Of a stretch of DNA of 10,844 bases, positions 1 to 6,130 are shown piece by piece. Below the pieces are notes generated by a model. That model was given only the letters and a program-made list of their open reading frames with translations, made no database searches and had not been told where the DNA came from. Source of the DNA: Clostridiales bacterium. GTDB lineage: Bacteria; Bacillota; Clostridia; Christensenellales; Aristaeellaceae. The number at the start of each line of letters is the position of its first letter. Position 1 is the first letter of the stretch. The stretch is from NCBI GenBank assembly GCA_019409045.1, contig DXVG01000033.1:1-10844 (forward strand), given 5' to 3'. The translations under genes were made by a program, and so were the position numbers.

Positions 1-108
1 CTTGCGGGCTTTCTCAACGCTCTGGCAGTCTGTTGACTTTGTCAACATCCTGAGGGCCCGCCTCCGGATTTGGAGGCGGGCCCTCAGAGCGCTGACAAAG
101 CCCCCAAA
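1..108. repeat. Palindromic intergenic element, copy 1 (nested hairpins)
   Basis: Positions 1-55 recur perfectly at 233-287. Inside the unit, GTTGAC-TTT-GTCAAC (32-46) is a small hairpin. The last bases of the repeat, TGAGG, begin a 15-bp perfect stem, 51-65 with 72-86, around a 6-nt loop. Outside this, 1-23 pairs imperfectly with 86-108 (19 of 23 positions), so copy 1 looks like a nearly complete folded element that may extend beyond the left edge. The open frames across it encode the same peptide in both repeat copies and have no plausible ribosome site, so they are not genes. Structure and repetition are seen directly; calling it a dispersed genome repeat is inference. Confidence 0.8.
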
Positions 109-109
109 C

Positions 110-153
110 GCAAAAATCACTTCCGAAGGAAGACAAGCGGAAGTGATTTTTGC
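110..153. repeat. Perfect 16-bp inverted repeat
   Basis: The arms 110-125 and 138-153 are exact reverse complements (core CAAAAATCACTTCCG) around a 12-nt loop. The A/T-rich outer part of the stem gives T-runs on either strand, but no gene end lies next to it, so a simple terminator role is not evident. It lies between the two copies of the 55-bp repeat and seems to be part of the same palindrome-rich patch. Confidence 0.75.
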
Positions 154-169
154 TTCCTGCGTCAGCATC

Positions 170-220
170 GCTTGCAAACTGCGGTCACTTACGTCTAAGT
201 AAGCTCCCTTGTTTGCAAGC
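170..220. repeat. Inverted repeat GCTTGCAAAC / GTTTGCAAGC
   Basis: A 10-bp perfect inverted repeat (170-179 with 211-220) encloses a smaller palindromic stretch, CTTAC at 188-192 with GTAAG at 199-203. It directly precedes the second copy of the 55-bp repeat. No coding signal overlaps it. Its function is unknown. Confidence 0.6.
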
Positions 221-232
221 TCGCTTCCTTGG

Positions 233-313
233 CTTGCGGGCTTTCTCAACGCTCTGGCAGTCTGTTGACTTTGTCAACATCCTGAGGATTGACGGGAAAA
301 CCCGTCAATCCTC
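233..313. repeat. Palindromic intergenic element, copy 2 with a different hairpin
   Basis: Positions 233-287 are identical to 1-55. The sequence then departs, but again forms a perfect hairpin: 284-296 (GAGGATTGACGGG) with 301-313 around an AAAA loop. The stem sequence is unrelated to that of copy 1 beyond the shared GAGG. No outer right arm comparable to 86-108 is visible, because the solute-binding protein gene ends at 329. For that gene's minus-strand mRNA the hairpin starts about 15 nt after the stop codon. It lacks a clear U-tract, so it may protect the 3' end or act as a weak terminator. Confidence 0.75.
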
Positions 314-328
314 TGCGCAACGAAGGGT

Positions 329-1564
329 TTAGCCCTGCATGGCGGCGTTGGAAGTCTCAACGCAGGCGGCCAGCGCCTCCGCGGGATCCATGCCACCGGC
401 GGCCATGGTCGCGGCCTCCTCAAGCGCCTCGCGCACGGCGTAGGAGCCGGAGATGGTCGGCAGCGCGCCCGCCACCTCGAGGTTGGCCTGCACCGCGGCC
501 AGCGACGCGGGCATCTCGGCAGCGAACTCCTGATAGGTCTGGCTCTGCTCCTGCGTGGTGCCGTAGGGCGAGAGGGCGTTCATGGCGATGGCCCACTGCG
601 CGTTGTTCTCCGGCTGCAGGAAGAACTTCACGAATTCATAGGCGCCGCGGTTGGTCTCCTCGTCCTTGTTAAAGACGATGGGGCCGCGGTTCCAGCTCGG
701 ATACCAGGAGACGTCGATGGTGCTCGGCAGCGGCGCCACGGCGTACTCAAACCCGTCGGGAGTGATGTAGGGCACGCCCGCGCAGGAGCCGGAGTAGGAG
801 GCGACCAGCTTGGCGTTGAAGTCCTCAGACCAGTAGTCGCCGGTCGGGCGCAGGCCGAAGTAGCCCGCCTGCACGTTCTGGGCAAACCAAGTCAGCCACT
901 CGAGCGTGGACTCGGTGTCAAACAGCACGCACTTGTTCTCCATGTCGATGTACTCATTGCCGGACTGCATGATGAGCATGTGCATAAGGTCGGTCAGCGA
1001 GTCGGCGGCAAAGCCCGCGATGCCGTAGGTCTCGTAGATGGCCTTGGACTGCTCGGCCAGCTCCTCCCAGGTGGTGGGGGCGGCAAAGCCCATCTCGTCG
1101 TAGATGGTCTTGTTGTAGAAGAAGATCGGGCCGGTGGTCACGGCCGGCAGCGCGTACATGCCGCCGTCCACGAAGCCGACGGTCTCGGCCTTGATGGCCT
1201 CGGGCAGGGAGTCGTAGATCGCCTGCATCTCGGCGTCCTCGGAGATGTACTGGCTCATATCCACCACCAGTCCGTCCTCGATGTAGTCCGCCGCGGTGGA
1301 GGCATAGTTGAAGATGATGCTCGGGCCCACGCCGTTGGCCACGGCGTTGTACACGGTGTCCTCAAAGCCGGAATACGCCTGAGACTGCACGATCACCTCG
1401 TACTCGTCCTGGCTCTGGTTGAAGGCGTCTGCAAAGCCCTGCAACGCAGTCTGCTGATCGTCGGTAAACGTGTGCCAGATCGTGACCTCGGTCGCCGCCA
1501 TGGCCGCGCCGCTGATCACGAAGATGAACGCCAGCACAGCCGCCATCATGGAACGAAATTTCAT
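329..1564 (-). CDS. ABC transporter extracellular sugar-type solute-binding protein (UgpB-like)
   Basis: The product has 411 residues. The ATG at 1564 is chosen because AGGAGGG lies 7 nt upstream and a signal peptide follows at once: KFR, a hydrophobic stretch over residues 7-20, and an AMA-A site after residue 23. The mature protein opens with EVTIWHTFTDDQQ and continues with features of solute-binding protein family 1: YALPA near the hinge, FFYNKTIYDEMG, PTTWEELAEQ, and a late WNRGPIVFNKDEE ... YEFVKFFLQPE block. Family members capture sugars or glycerol phosphates outside the cell for an ABC importer. There is no lipobox cysteine, unlike most Bacillota binding proteins. No permease or ATPase gene is beside it, so the ligand cannot be assigned and the partner genes must lie elsewhere. 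A promoter lies just upstream. Confidence 0.9.
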   Translation of the reverse strand: MKFRSMMAAVLAFIFVISGAAMAATEVTIWHTFTDDQQTALQGFADAFNQSQDEYEVIVQSQAYSGFEDTVYNAVANGVGPSIIFNYASTAADYIEDGLVVDMSQYISEDAEMQAIYDSLPEAIKAETVGFVDGGMYALPAVTTGPIFFYNKTIYDEMGFAAPTTWEELAEQSKAIYETYGIAGFAADSLTDLMHMLIMQSGNEYIDMENKCVLFDTESTLEWLTWFAQNVQAGYFGLRPTGDYWSEDFNAKLVASYSGSCAGVPYITPDGFEYAVAPLPSTIDVSWYPSWNRGPIVFNKDEETNRGAYEFVKFFLQPENNAQWAIAMNALSPYGTTQEQSQTYQEFAAEMPASLAAVQANLEVAGALPTISGSYAVREALEEAATMAAGGMDPAEALAACVETSNAAMQG

Positions 1565-1625
1565 GGTTTTTCCCTCCTGTATCGTCCTGAGTTTCCCGGC
1601 AGGGGCGCGCATTGCGCCACCATTT

Positions 1626-1654
1626 ATTTTAACGCACGCGGCGCAAAATGTACA
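1626..1654 (-). promoter_or_regulatory. SigA-type promoter for the solute-binding protein gene
   Basis: On the minus strand TGTACA (1649-1654) and TAAAAT (1626-1631) are separated by 17 nt, matching 4/6 and 5/6 of the consensus hexamers. Transcription would start near 1618, giving a leader of about 50 nt before the ATG at 1564. The gene is therefore probably expressed independently of the FRG gene upstream. Confidence 0.45.
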
Positions 1655-1694
1655 CAGTCTTTGTTGGAATTTTTGTAAAGAGTGCATTACGCCG

Positions 1695-2510
1695 TCAATC
1701 CTTCCGGCGATGCGCGTTGTACTTCGGCCCCAGCGCCGAGTACTGCCGCGCAATCCAGCGGCACACGCCGTCCAGCCCCGGATACAGCATCCGCTCGGAG
1801 ATGTTGATGTAGTCCAGCTTGTCGCGGATCTCCAGCTTCACCTCGCGGGGGATGACGATCTTGTAGTAGTCGATGTCCTGCTTTTCCAGAATTTCGCTCA
1901 GCAGCACCTTCGGGTCGCTCACCACGGAGAACAGCGCGTACTGGTTGGCGATGCGGTCGAGCATGGATGCGGGCTCGAAAAACAGCGCGAACGGCTCCTC
2001 GGACATGGCGCGCATATCGGAAAAATCGCGCATTTCGCGCTCGAGCATCTCAATGGAGAATATGTTGCTGTTGGCGCTCTCCAGCCGCTTGCGCAGGCGC
2101 GAGGGAAGGCGCTTTTTGATCTGCGTCGCGTCCACGCACCAGATGGCGCCGTCGGTGTCGTAGGCGTCGGTGTCCTCGGTGGCGAAGTGGGCCGCCACCA
2201 GCGGCGAGTACGACCAGTCCAGAAGCCGCGTAGGCAGCCCGTAGTGCTGCGCCACCGGCAGAAGCTGCCAGAAGCCCCTGTACTGGGCGAGGTCCGCGTA
2301 GCCGTACTTGCGAAAGCTGCGAAACACTGCCTTCTCCAGCGACAGATCGTGCCCGCACACGCGGTTGAGCGAGGGCATCAGCGGCCAGCGCTTGTCCGCC
2401 GCGCCGCGATAGATGCGGTTGGCGCGGTATCGCATCAGCTTTGCGTCCCACACGTCGTCGAACACGGCGCGCTGCAGGTCGTCCCAGCCCTGAATGACGA
2501 TTTCCAGCAT
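1695..2510 (-). CDS. FRG domain-containing protein
   Basis: The product has 271 residues. The ATG at 2510 follows GGAGG by about 5 nt. The FRG domain is recognisable from YRG at 34-36 (the naming motif, here Tyr for Phe), the hallmark QHYGLPTRLLDW at 88-99 followed by SPLVAAHFA, an R186-x3-Q190 pair in DRIANQYALF, and a C-terminal ISERMLYPGLDGV block. The FRG family is widespread in bacteria and phages and has no firmly established biochemical activity. The protein has no signal peptide or membrane segment and should be cytoplasmic. It ends about 130 nt before the solute-binding protein gene, which has its own promoter. No good promoter was found for this gene; the best -35/-10 pair (TTGCAA and TTTATC on the minus strand) is weak. 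Family assignment is firm, role unknown. Confidence 0.88.
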   Translation of the reverse strand: MLEIVIQGWDDLQRAVFDDVWDAKLMRYRANRIYRGAADKRWPLMPSLNRVCGHDLSLEKAVFRSFRKYGYADLAQYRGFWQLLPVAQHYGLPTRLLDWSYSPLVAAHFATEDTDAYDTDGAIWCVDATQIKKRLPSRLRKRLESANSNIFSIEMLEREMRDFSDMRAMSEEPFALFFEPASMLDRIANQYALFSVVSDPKVLLSEILEKQDIDYYKIVIPREVKLEIRDKLDYINISERMLYPGLDGVCRWIARQYSALGPKYNAHRRKD

Positions 2511-2608
2511 GGCTCCCTCCGGAAATTGCGAAAATGCGACATTTGTTGGAAGTGTTCGACGCCCGCGCGTTAAATTCCTGCCGCGGATAAAGAAATTTCG
2601 CGCGCATA

Positions 2609-2637
2609 TTGCAAACGCGCGCCGGCTTCACTATAAT
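2609..2637 (+). promoter_or_regulatory. Strong SigA-type promoter for the aldolase gene
   Basis: TTGCAA (2609-2614) and a perfect TATAAT (2632-2637) are 17 nt apart. Transcription would begin near 2644, about 38 nt before the ATG at 2682. The -35 region runs into TTGCAAACG, which matches the left half of a catabolite-responsive (cre) site, but the right half does not fit, so CcpA control is only a possibility. Confidence 0.65.
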
Positions 2638-2681
2638 GAAAGGAGCGTGCAAAGCGCACAGAAACGGAGGAACATTTGCCC

Positions 2682-3587
2682 ATGGATGCGAAACTGATCG
2701 TCCGCAAGGCTCTGGAAAACAAGCTGGTCGTCCCCGCGTTCAACATACCGCATCTGCCGATGCTCAAGCCCATCGCGCAGGCGATTTTGGACGAAAATTC
2801 CGTGGCGATGATACAGGTCGCGCGCCTGGAGTGGGAGAAGTTCGAGGCGCACAGCCTCGAGCGCGTCGCCGAGGAGTACGCAAAGTACGCAAAGAGCGGC
2901 CACACGCTCCTGCACCTGGACCATGTGCCGGTGATCGACGAGGACCATCTGGAGGTGGACTACCTGCCCATCATCGAGCGCGCCATTCGCGCCGGCTACC
3001 AGTCCGTGATGGTGGACGCCTCGCGGCTTTCGCTGGAGGGCAACATCGCCGCCACGAAGGCCGTGGCCGACCTGGCGCACGCCTCCGGCATCCCTGTGGA
3101 GGCCGAGCTGGGCGCGGTCATGGGGCACGAGACCGAGCAGGCCGCCATCCCCTATGAGGAGATCTTCGAAAAGAAGCTGGGCTTTACCACCGTGGAGGAC
3201 GCCACCCGCTTTGTGCAAAACAGCGGCTGCGACTGGCTGAGCGTCGCGGTGGGCAGCGTGCACGGCGCAATCGCCGCGAACCTGCTGGACAAGAAAAAGC
3301 CCGCCGCGCGGCTGGACATCGAGCGCATCGCCGAGCTGGAGGCCGCGCTGAACATACCGCTGGTGCTGCACGGCGGCAGCGGCATTGAAAACCAGTACAT
3401 CCTCCAGGGCATCCGCGCGGGCATCGCCAAGATCAACGTGGGCACGGAGCTTCGCCAGCCCTACGAGCGCGCCATGCGCGACCGGGGCGACGAGGAGTAC
3501 GCGCGCGAGTGCGTGTACACGCGCTGCCGCGAGCTCATCCGCGACTTCCTGCACACCGCGGGCGACGCGGACATACTGGGAAAATAG
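2682..3587 (+). CDS. Class II (zinc) ketose-bisphosphate aldolase, divergent clade
   Basis: The product has 301 residues. Class II aldolases split or join a ketose bisphosphate with DHAP using Zn2+. The zinc/catalytic set is intact: HLDH (D80 catalytic, H81), VGSVHG (H194), LVLHGGSGI (H230), plus the phosphate-site INVGTEL near 251-257 and EAEL at 140-143. Two things differ from ordinary FbaA/GatY proteins. The early AFNVNN-type motif is AFNIPH, and the usual GSH triplet is DASR (112-115), with Arg for His. The substrate (fructose, tagatose, sedoheptulose or another bisphosphate) is therefore open. The ATG lies 11 nt after GGAGG; an in-frame TTG at 2676, 5 nt after GGAGG, would add two residues. 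The gene is monocistronic, with a strong promoter before it and a terminator right after. Confidence 0.88.
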   Translation: MDAKLIVRKALENKLVVPAFNIPHLPMLKPIAQAILDENSVAMIQVARLEWEKFEAHSLERVAEEYAKYAKSGHTLLHLDHVPVIDEDHLEVDYLPIIERAIRAGYQSVMVDASRLSLEGNIAATKAVADLAHASGIPVEAELGAVMGHETEQAAIPYEEIFEKKLGFTTVEDATRFVQNSGCDWLSVAVGSVHGAIAANLLDKKKPAARLDIERIAELEAALNIPLVLHGGSGIENQYILQGIRAGIAKINVGTELRQPYERAMRDRGDEEYARECVYTRCRELIRDFLHTAGDADILGK

Positions 3588-3596
3588 CCATCTTCG

Positions 3597-3625
3597 AGCG
3601 CCCCGAGCGGTTTCGGGGCGCTTTT
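3597..3625 (+). terminator. Rho-independent terminator after the aldolase gene
   Basis: AGCGCCCCGA (3597-3606) pairs perfectly with TCGGGGCGCT (3613-3622) around a 6-nt loop and runs into TTTT (3622-3625). It starts 9 nt after the aldolase stop codon. Confidence 0.85.
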
Positions 3626-3659
3626 GGTATGTCTCGGCGATATTTTTTGCTTTGTATAC

Positions 3660-3688
3660 TGGAAAATTCACAGACGATGTGGTAAAAT
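3660..3688 (+). promoter_or_regulatory. Probable promoter for the peptidase-efp operon
   Basis: TGGAAA (3660-3665) and TAAAAT (3683-3688) are 17 nt apart, and transcription would start near 3695. TATACT at 3655-3660 is an alternative -10 box but lacks a good -35. The same TGGAAA-N17 layout appears before the XRE-fusion gene at 7350-7378. Confidence 0.4.
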
Positions 3689-3717
3689 GGTTTTGTATGT
3701 GCGGAGGCGATGTGTTT

Positions 3718-4782
3718 ATGAACCGCATACAGGCGTTTTTGGACGCCCTTTCCGTCCGTGGCCTCTCCGCCGCGCTGGTGCATCGGCGGGAGAACATGCG
3801 CTATCTGACGGGCTACACCGGCGAGGGCTGTCTGTTTGTTTCCGCGAAGGCGCGGGCGATCCTGACCGACTTCCGCTATGTGGAGCAGGCCGCTCGTCAG
3901 GCGCCGGGGATCCCCTGCGTGCGCACGCGCGCGGGCAGGAGCGTGGAGGCGCTGGTCTCGGAGCTTCTGGCCGGCTCCGGCGCGGATGCGCTGGCCGTGG
4001 AGACGGATTTTCTCAGCCACGACGGCTTTGTGTCGCTGCAGGCCGCGCTCGGCGGCGCTCGCCTCGTTTCGCTGGCGGGCGTTCCGGAGGCGCTGCGCGT
4101 GCGCAAGGACGAGGGCGAGATCGCATCCATCCGCAGGGCCGCGGACATCGCCTGTCGCGCGTTTGAGCGCATGCTGGGCGTCATCCGCCCGGGCATGACC
4201 GAGCGCGAGGTCGCCGCCGCGCTCGATTACGAGATGCTGCGCCTGGGCAGCGAGGGCGCCGCGTTTCCCACCATCGCCTGCGCGGGCGAGAACGGCGCGC
4301 TGCCGCACGCGGAGCCGGGCGAGCATCGGCTCCAGATGGGCGAGCTGCTCACGCTGGACTTTGGCGCCACCTGCGACGGCTACCGCAGCGATATGACGCG
4401 CACGGTGGGCATCGGCAAGGTTTCCGCGGAGCTGAAGGCGGTGTACCAGACGGTGCTGGACGCGCAGCTTCTGGCGCTGGAGGCCATCCGCCCCGGCGCG
4501 GTGTGCGGTCAGATCGACGCGCTCGCGCGCGATCTCATCGACGCGCGCTATCCCGGCGCGTTCGGGCACTCGCTGGGCCACGGCGTAGGCCTGTATATCC
4601 ATGAACAGCCCCGGCTCGGCATGGGGGATGGGACCGTCCTGGAGGCGGGCCATGTCGTAACGGTCGAGCCCGGCATATATATCTCGGGTCTGGGCGGTTG
4701 CCGGATCGAGGACATGGCGATCCTGACTTCGGACGGGTACATCAACCCCATCAGCGCGCCGAAGCACCTGATCGAGCTGTAA
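3718..4782 (+). CDS. M24 family aminopeptidase (Xaa-Pro dipeptidase type)
   Basis: The product has 354 residues. Family members release N-terminal residues preceding proline, or split Xaa-Pro dipeptides, in the cytoplasm. A creatinase-like N-terminal domain (about 1-125, with RRENMRYLTGYTGEG) precedes the pita-bread catalytic domain. All five metal ligands are visible: D214 (LDFG), D225 (SDMTRT), H288 (GHSLGHGVG), E317 (VEPGIY) and E331 (RIEDM), with H197 and H295 (YIHE) also conserved. The ATG lies 10 nt after GGAGG; an in-frame GTG at 3712 is only 4 nt after it. It stands 34 nt before efp, the classic Bacillota pairing, which suggests shared transcription and a common link to proline-containing peptides. 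Confidence 0.93.
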   Translation: MNRIQAFLDALSVRGLSAALVHRRENMRYLTGYTGEGCLFVSAKARAILTDFRYVEQAARQAPGIPCVRTRAGRSVEALVSELLAGSGADALAVETDFLSHDGFVSLQAALGGARLVSLAGVPEALRVRKDEGEIASIRRAADIACRAFERMLGVIRPGMTEREVAAALDYEMLRLGSEGAAFPTIACAGENGALPHAEPGEHRLQMGELLTLDFGATCDGYRSDMTRTVGIGKVSAELKAVYQTVLDAQLLALEAIRPGAVCGQIDALARDLIDARYPGAFGHSLGHGVGLYIHEQPRLGMGDGTVLEAGHVVTVEPGIYISGLGGCRIEDMAILTSDGYINPISAPKHLIEL

Positions 4783-4816
4783 CACCATACAAAACGTTTG
4801 AGGAGGCACTTTCCCC

Positions 4817-5377
4817 ATGATCAACGCGAGCGATTTCAGAAACGGCGTCACCATCGAGATGGACAACGGCATCTGGACCGTCGTCAGCTTTTTGCACGTC
4901 AAGCCCGGCAAGGGCGCCGCGTTCGTGCGCACGAAGCTGAAGAACATCGTCACCGGCGCCGTCATCGAGCGCACCTTCAACCCCACCGATAAGATGGCGA
5001 AGGCGCACATCGAGACCAAGGAAATGCAGTATCTGTACAACGATGGCGACATGTATTACTTCATGGACTTGGACAGCTTCGATCAGCTCCCGCTGACCCA
5101 CGATCAGGTGGAGGACGCCATCCCCTTCGTCAAGGAGAACACCAACGTCACCGTGCGCTTTTTCAAGGGCGCGCCCTTCAGCGTGGAAGCGCCGAACTTC
5201 GTGGAACTGGAAGTGACCGCCACCGAGCCCGGCTTCAAGGGCGATACCGCCTCCAACACCACCAAGCCCGCCACCGTGGAGACCGGCTTTACCCTGCAGG
5301 TGCCGCTGTTTATCGAGATCGGCGACAAGCTCAAGATCGACACCCGCAATGGCGGCGAGTACCTCGGCCGCGCATAA
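4817..5377 (+). CDS. efp: Translation elongation factor P
   Basis: The product has 186 residues, the usual length. EF-P binds between the P and E sites of ribosomes stalled at polyproline stretches and promotes peptide-bond formation. The KOW-like N-domain begins MINASDFRNGVTIEMDNG. The acceptor loop HVKPGKGAAF places K32 at the tip, the position post-translationally modified in Bacillus EF-P. The middle OB domain (ERTF, ... MQYLYNDGDMYYFMD) and the C-terminal OB domain ending DTRNGGEYLGRA are complete. AGGAGG lies 10 nt before the ATG. No modification enzyme gene (EpmA/EpmB/EarP) is in the window. It sits between the M24 peptidase and the CD1247-type gene and is very likely co-transcribed with both. 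Confidence 0.98.
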   Translation: MINASDFRNGVTIEMDNGIWTVVSFLHVKPGKGAAFVRTKLKNIVTGAVIERTFNPTDKMAKAHIETKEMQYLYNDGDMYYFMDLDSFDQLPLTHDQVEDAIPFVKENTNVTVRFFKGAPFSVEAPNFVELEVTATEPGFKGDTASNTTKPATVETGFTLQVPLFIEIGDKLKIDTRNGGEYLGRA

Positions 5378-5381
5378 GCTT

Positions 5382-5430
5382 TTGCGCGCATGCGCAAGCT
5401 GAACGGGGTGGCCGTGCAGCCGCCCCGTTC
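5382..5430 (+). other. Two tandem hairpins between efp and the CD1247-type gene
   Basis: TTGCGC-GCAT-GCGCAA (5382-5397) is followed by a 12-bp stem, 5401-5412 with 5419-5430 (GAACGGGG ... CCCCGTTC, one T-G wobble, 6-nt loop). No T-run follows, so these are not simple terminators. They could be an mRNA processing or stability element that sets the expression of efp against the downstream gene. Confidence 0.5.
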
Positions 5431-5461
5431 TGCGTATCACCCAGCTTTGGGAGGCAACGTT

Positions 5462-5989
5462 ATGGCAAACCTTATGGACAGGATCGGGTTCATCCGCGGG
5501 CTGCTGGGCAGTGTAGAGGTCGCGCCGGATTCCGCGCAGGGCAAGCTCTACGCGGCGATCGCGGACGCTCTGGAGGAAGTGAGCGCCCAGCTCGGCGAGC
5601 TGCGCGATGACCTGAGCGACCTGACCGATTTTGTGGAGAATATCGACGAGGACCTTGAGGACCTCGAGGCCGCCTTCGACGGCGAGGAGCGCGAGCCCTC
5701 GCTCGACGACGACGATTTTGACGAGGACTACGACGATGAGGATTACGGCGAGGGCGGCGCGCGAGCGGCCGAAAACGGGTTGCGCGTGCTCTCCTCCGAC
5801 GCCGGGGCGGACGAGGGCCAGCCGCTGGCGGGCAGCATCTGCACGCAGTGCGGCAAGCTGTTCTTCGTCCCGCTTCGGGACATCAAGGAGGAAAACGAGC
5901 TCTATACCTGTCCGCATTTCCACAAGCCGGTGGATTTTGTGCCCATCCGCCCCGAGAACGCGCCGATCGCCAAGCCGTTCCGGGAGTAG
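5462..5989 (+). CDS. CD1247 N-terminal domain-type acidic protein with C-terminal zinc-ribbon
   Basis: The product has 175 residues. The start at 5462 has GGGAGG 7 nt upstream; an upstream in-frame ATG at 5390 has no such site and runs through the hairpins. Residues 1-72 (LMDRIGFIRGLLGSVEV ... GKLYAAIADALEEV) form a predicted alpha-helical, partly coiled-coil region like the CD1247 N-terminal domain of Clostridia. A very acidic linker (about 68-97, rich in D and E) leads to a zinc-ribbon-like end with C127-x2-C130 and C150-P. The second knuckle reads CPHFH where CPxC would be expected, so Cys153 appears to be Phe, and H152 or H154 would have to serve as ligand. Function is unknown in the family; its place after efp suggests a translation-related role, which is inference. 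Confidence 0.8.
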   Translation: MANLMDRIGFIRGLLGSVEVAPDSAQGKLYAAIADALEEVSAQLGELRDDLSDLTDFVENIDEDLEDLEAAFDGEEREPSLDDDDFDEDYDDEDYGEGGARAAENGLRVLSSDAGADEGQPLAGSICTQCGKLFFVPLRDIKEENELYTCPHFHKPVDFVPIRPENAPIAKPFRE

Positions 5990-6097
5990 CCCCGCGGCGC
6001 AGGAGACCCGCTTTCGCGCGGATGCTCAAGCTGTTTCTGCGCAATGGGCGGTTGAAGTTCTCCTCAATGGTGCATCTCAGAGGCGCCAAACCACGCG

Positions 6098-6130
6098 CAG
6101 CCGAACACGGATTGTTCGGCTGTGTTTTTT
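6098..6130 (+). terminator. Rho-independent terminator closing the efp operon
   Basis: CAGCCGAACA (6098-6107) pairs with TGTTCGGCTG (6113-6122) around CGGAT, followed closely by six Ts (6125-6130). It lies about 110 nt after the CD1247-type stop codon. CGCGCAGCC (6094-6102) could alternatively pair with GGCTGCGCG (6131-6139), a longer-range fold overlapping the left arm. No gene was found in the rest of 5990-6260. Confidence 0.85.

Noticed and set aside
1..287. CRISPR array
   Set aside because: Only two 55-bp copies, 177 bp apart, with hairpins in the space between and no cas genes.
1..332. Two overlapping plus-strand open frames (2-202 and 150-332) with the same internal peptide
   Set aside because: The shared peptide comes from translating the 55-bp DNA repeat. 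There is no ribosome site, and the frames run through palindromes and into the end of the solute-binding protein gene.
980..2573. Long plus-strand open frames opposite the solute-binding protein and FRG genes (980-1678, 1470-2573)
   Set aside because: They are antisense shadows caused by high GC at third positions. The minus-strand genes have recognised families, ribosome sites and promoters.
2609..2623. CcpA (cre) operator at the aldolase promoter
   Set aside because: Only the left half fits the consensus; the right half is GC-rich and does not match, so it is not listed as a feature.
2631..5052. Long minus-strand open frames opposite the aldolase and peptidase genes (388 and 505 codons)
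   Set aside because: They have arginine/alanine/histidine-rich shadow composition and no domains, and they run across the aldolase terminator and promoter.
4751..5923. 390-codon minus-strand frame opposite efp and the CD1247-type gene
   Set aside because: Both plus-strand genes are well supported, and this frame shows no family motif.
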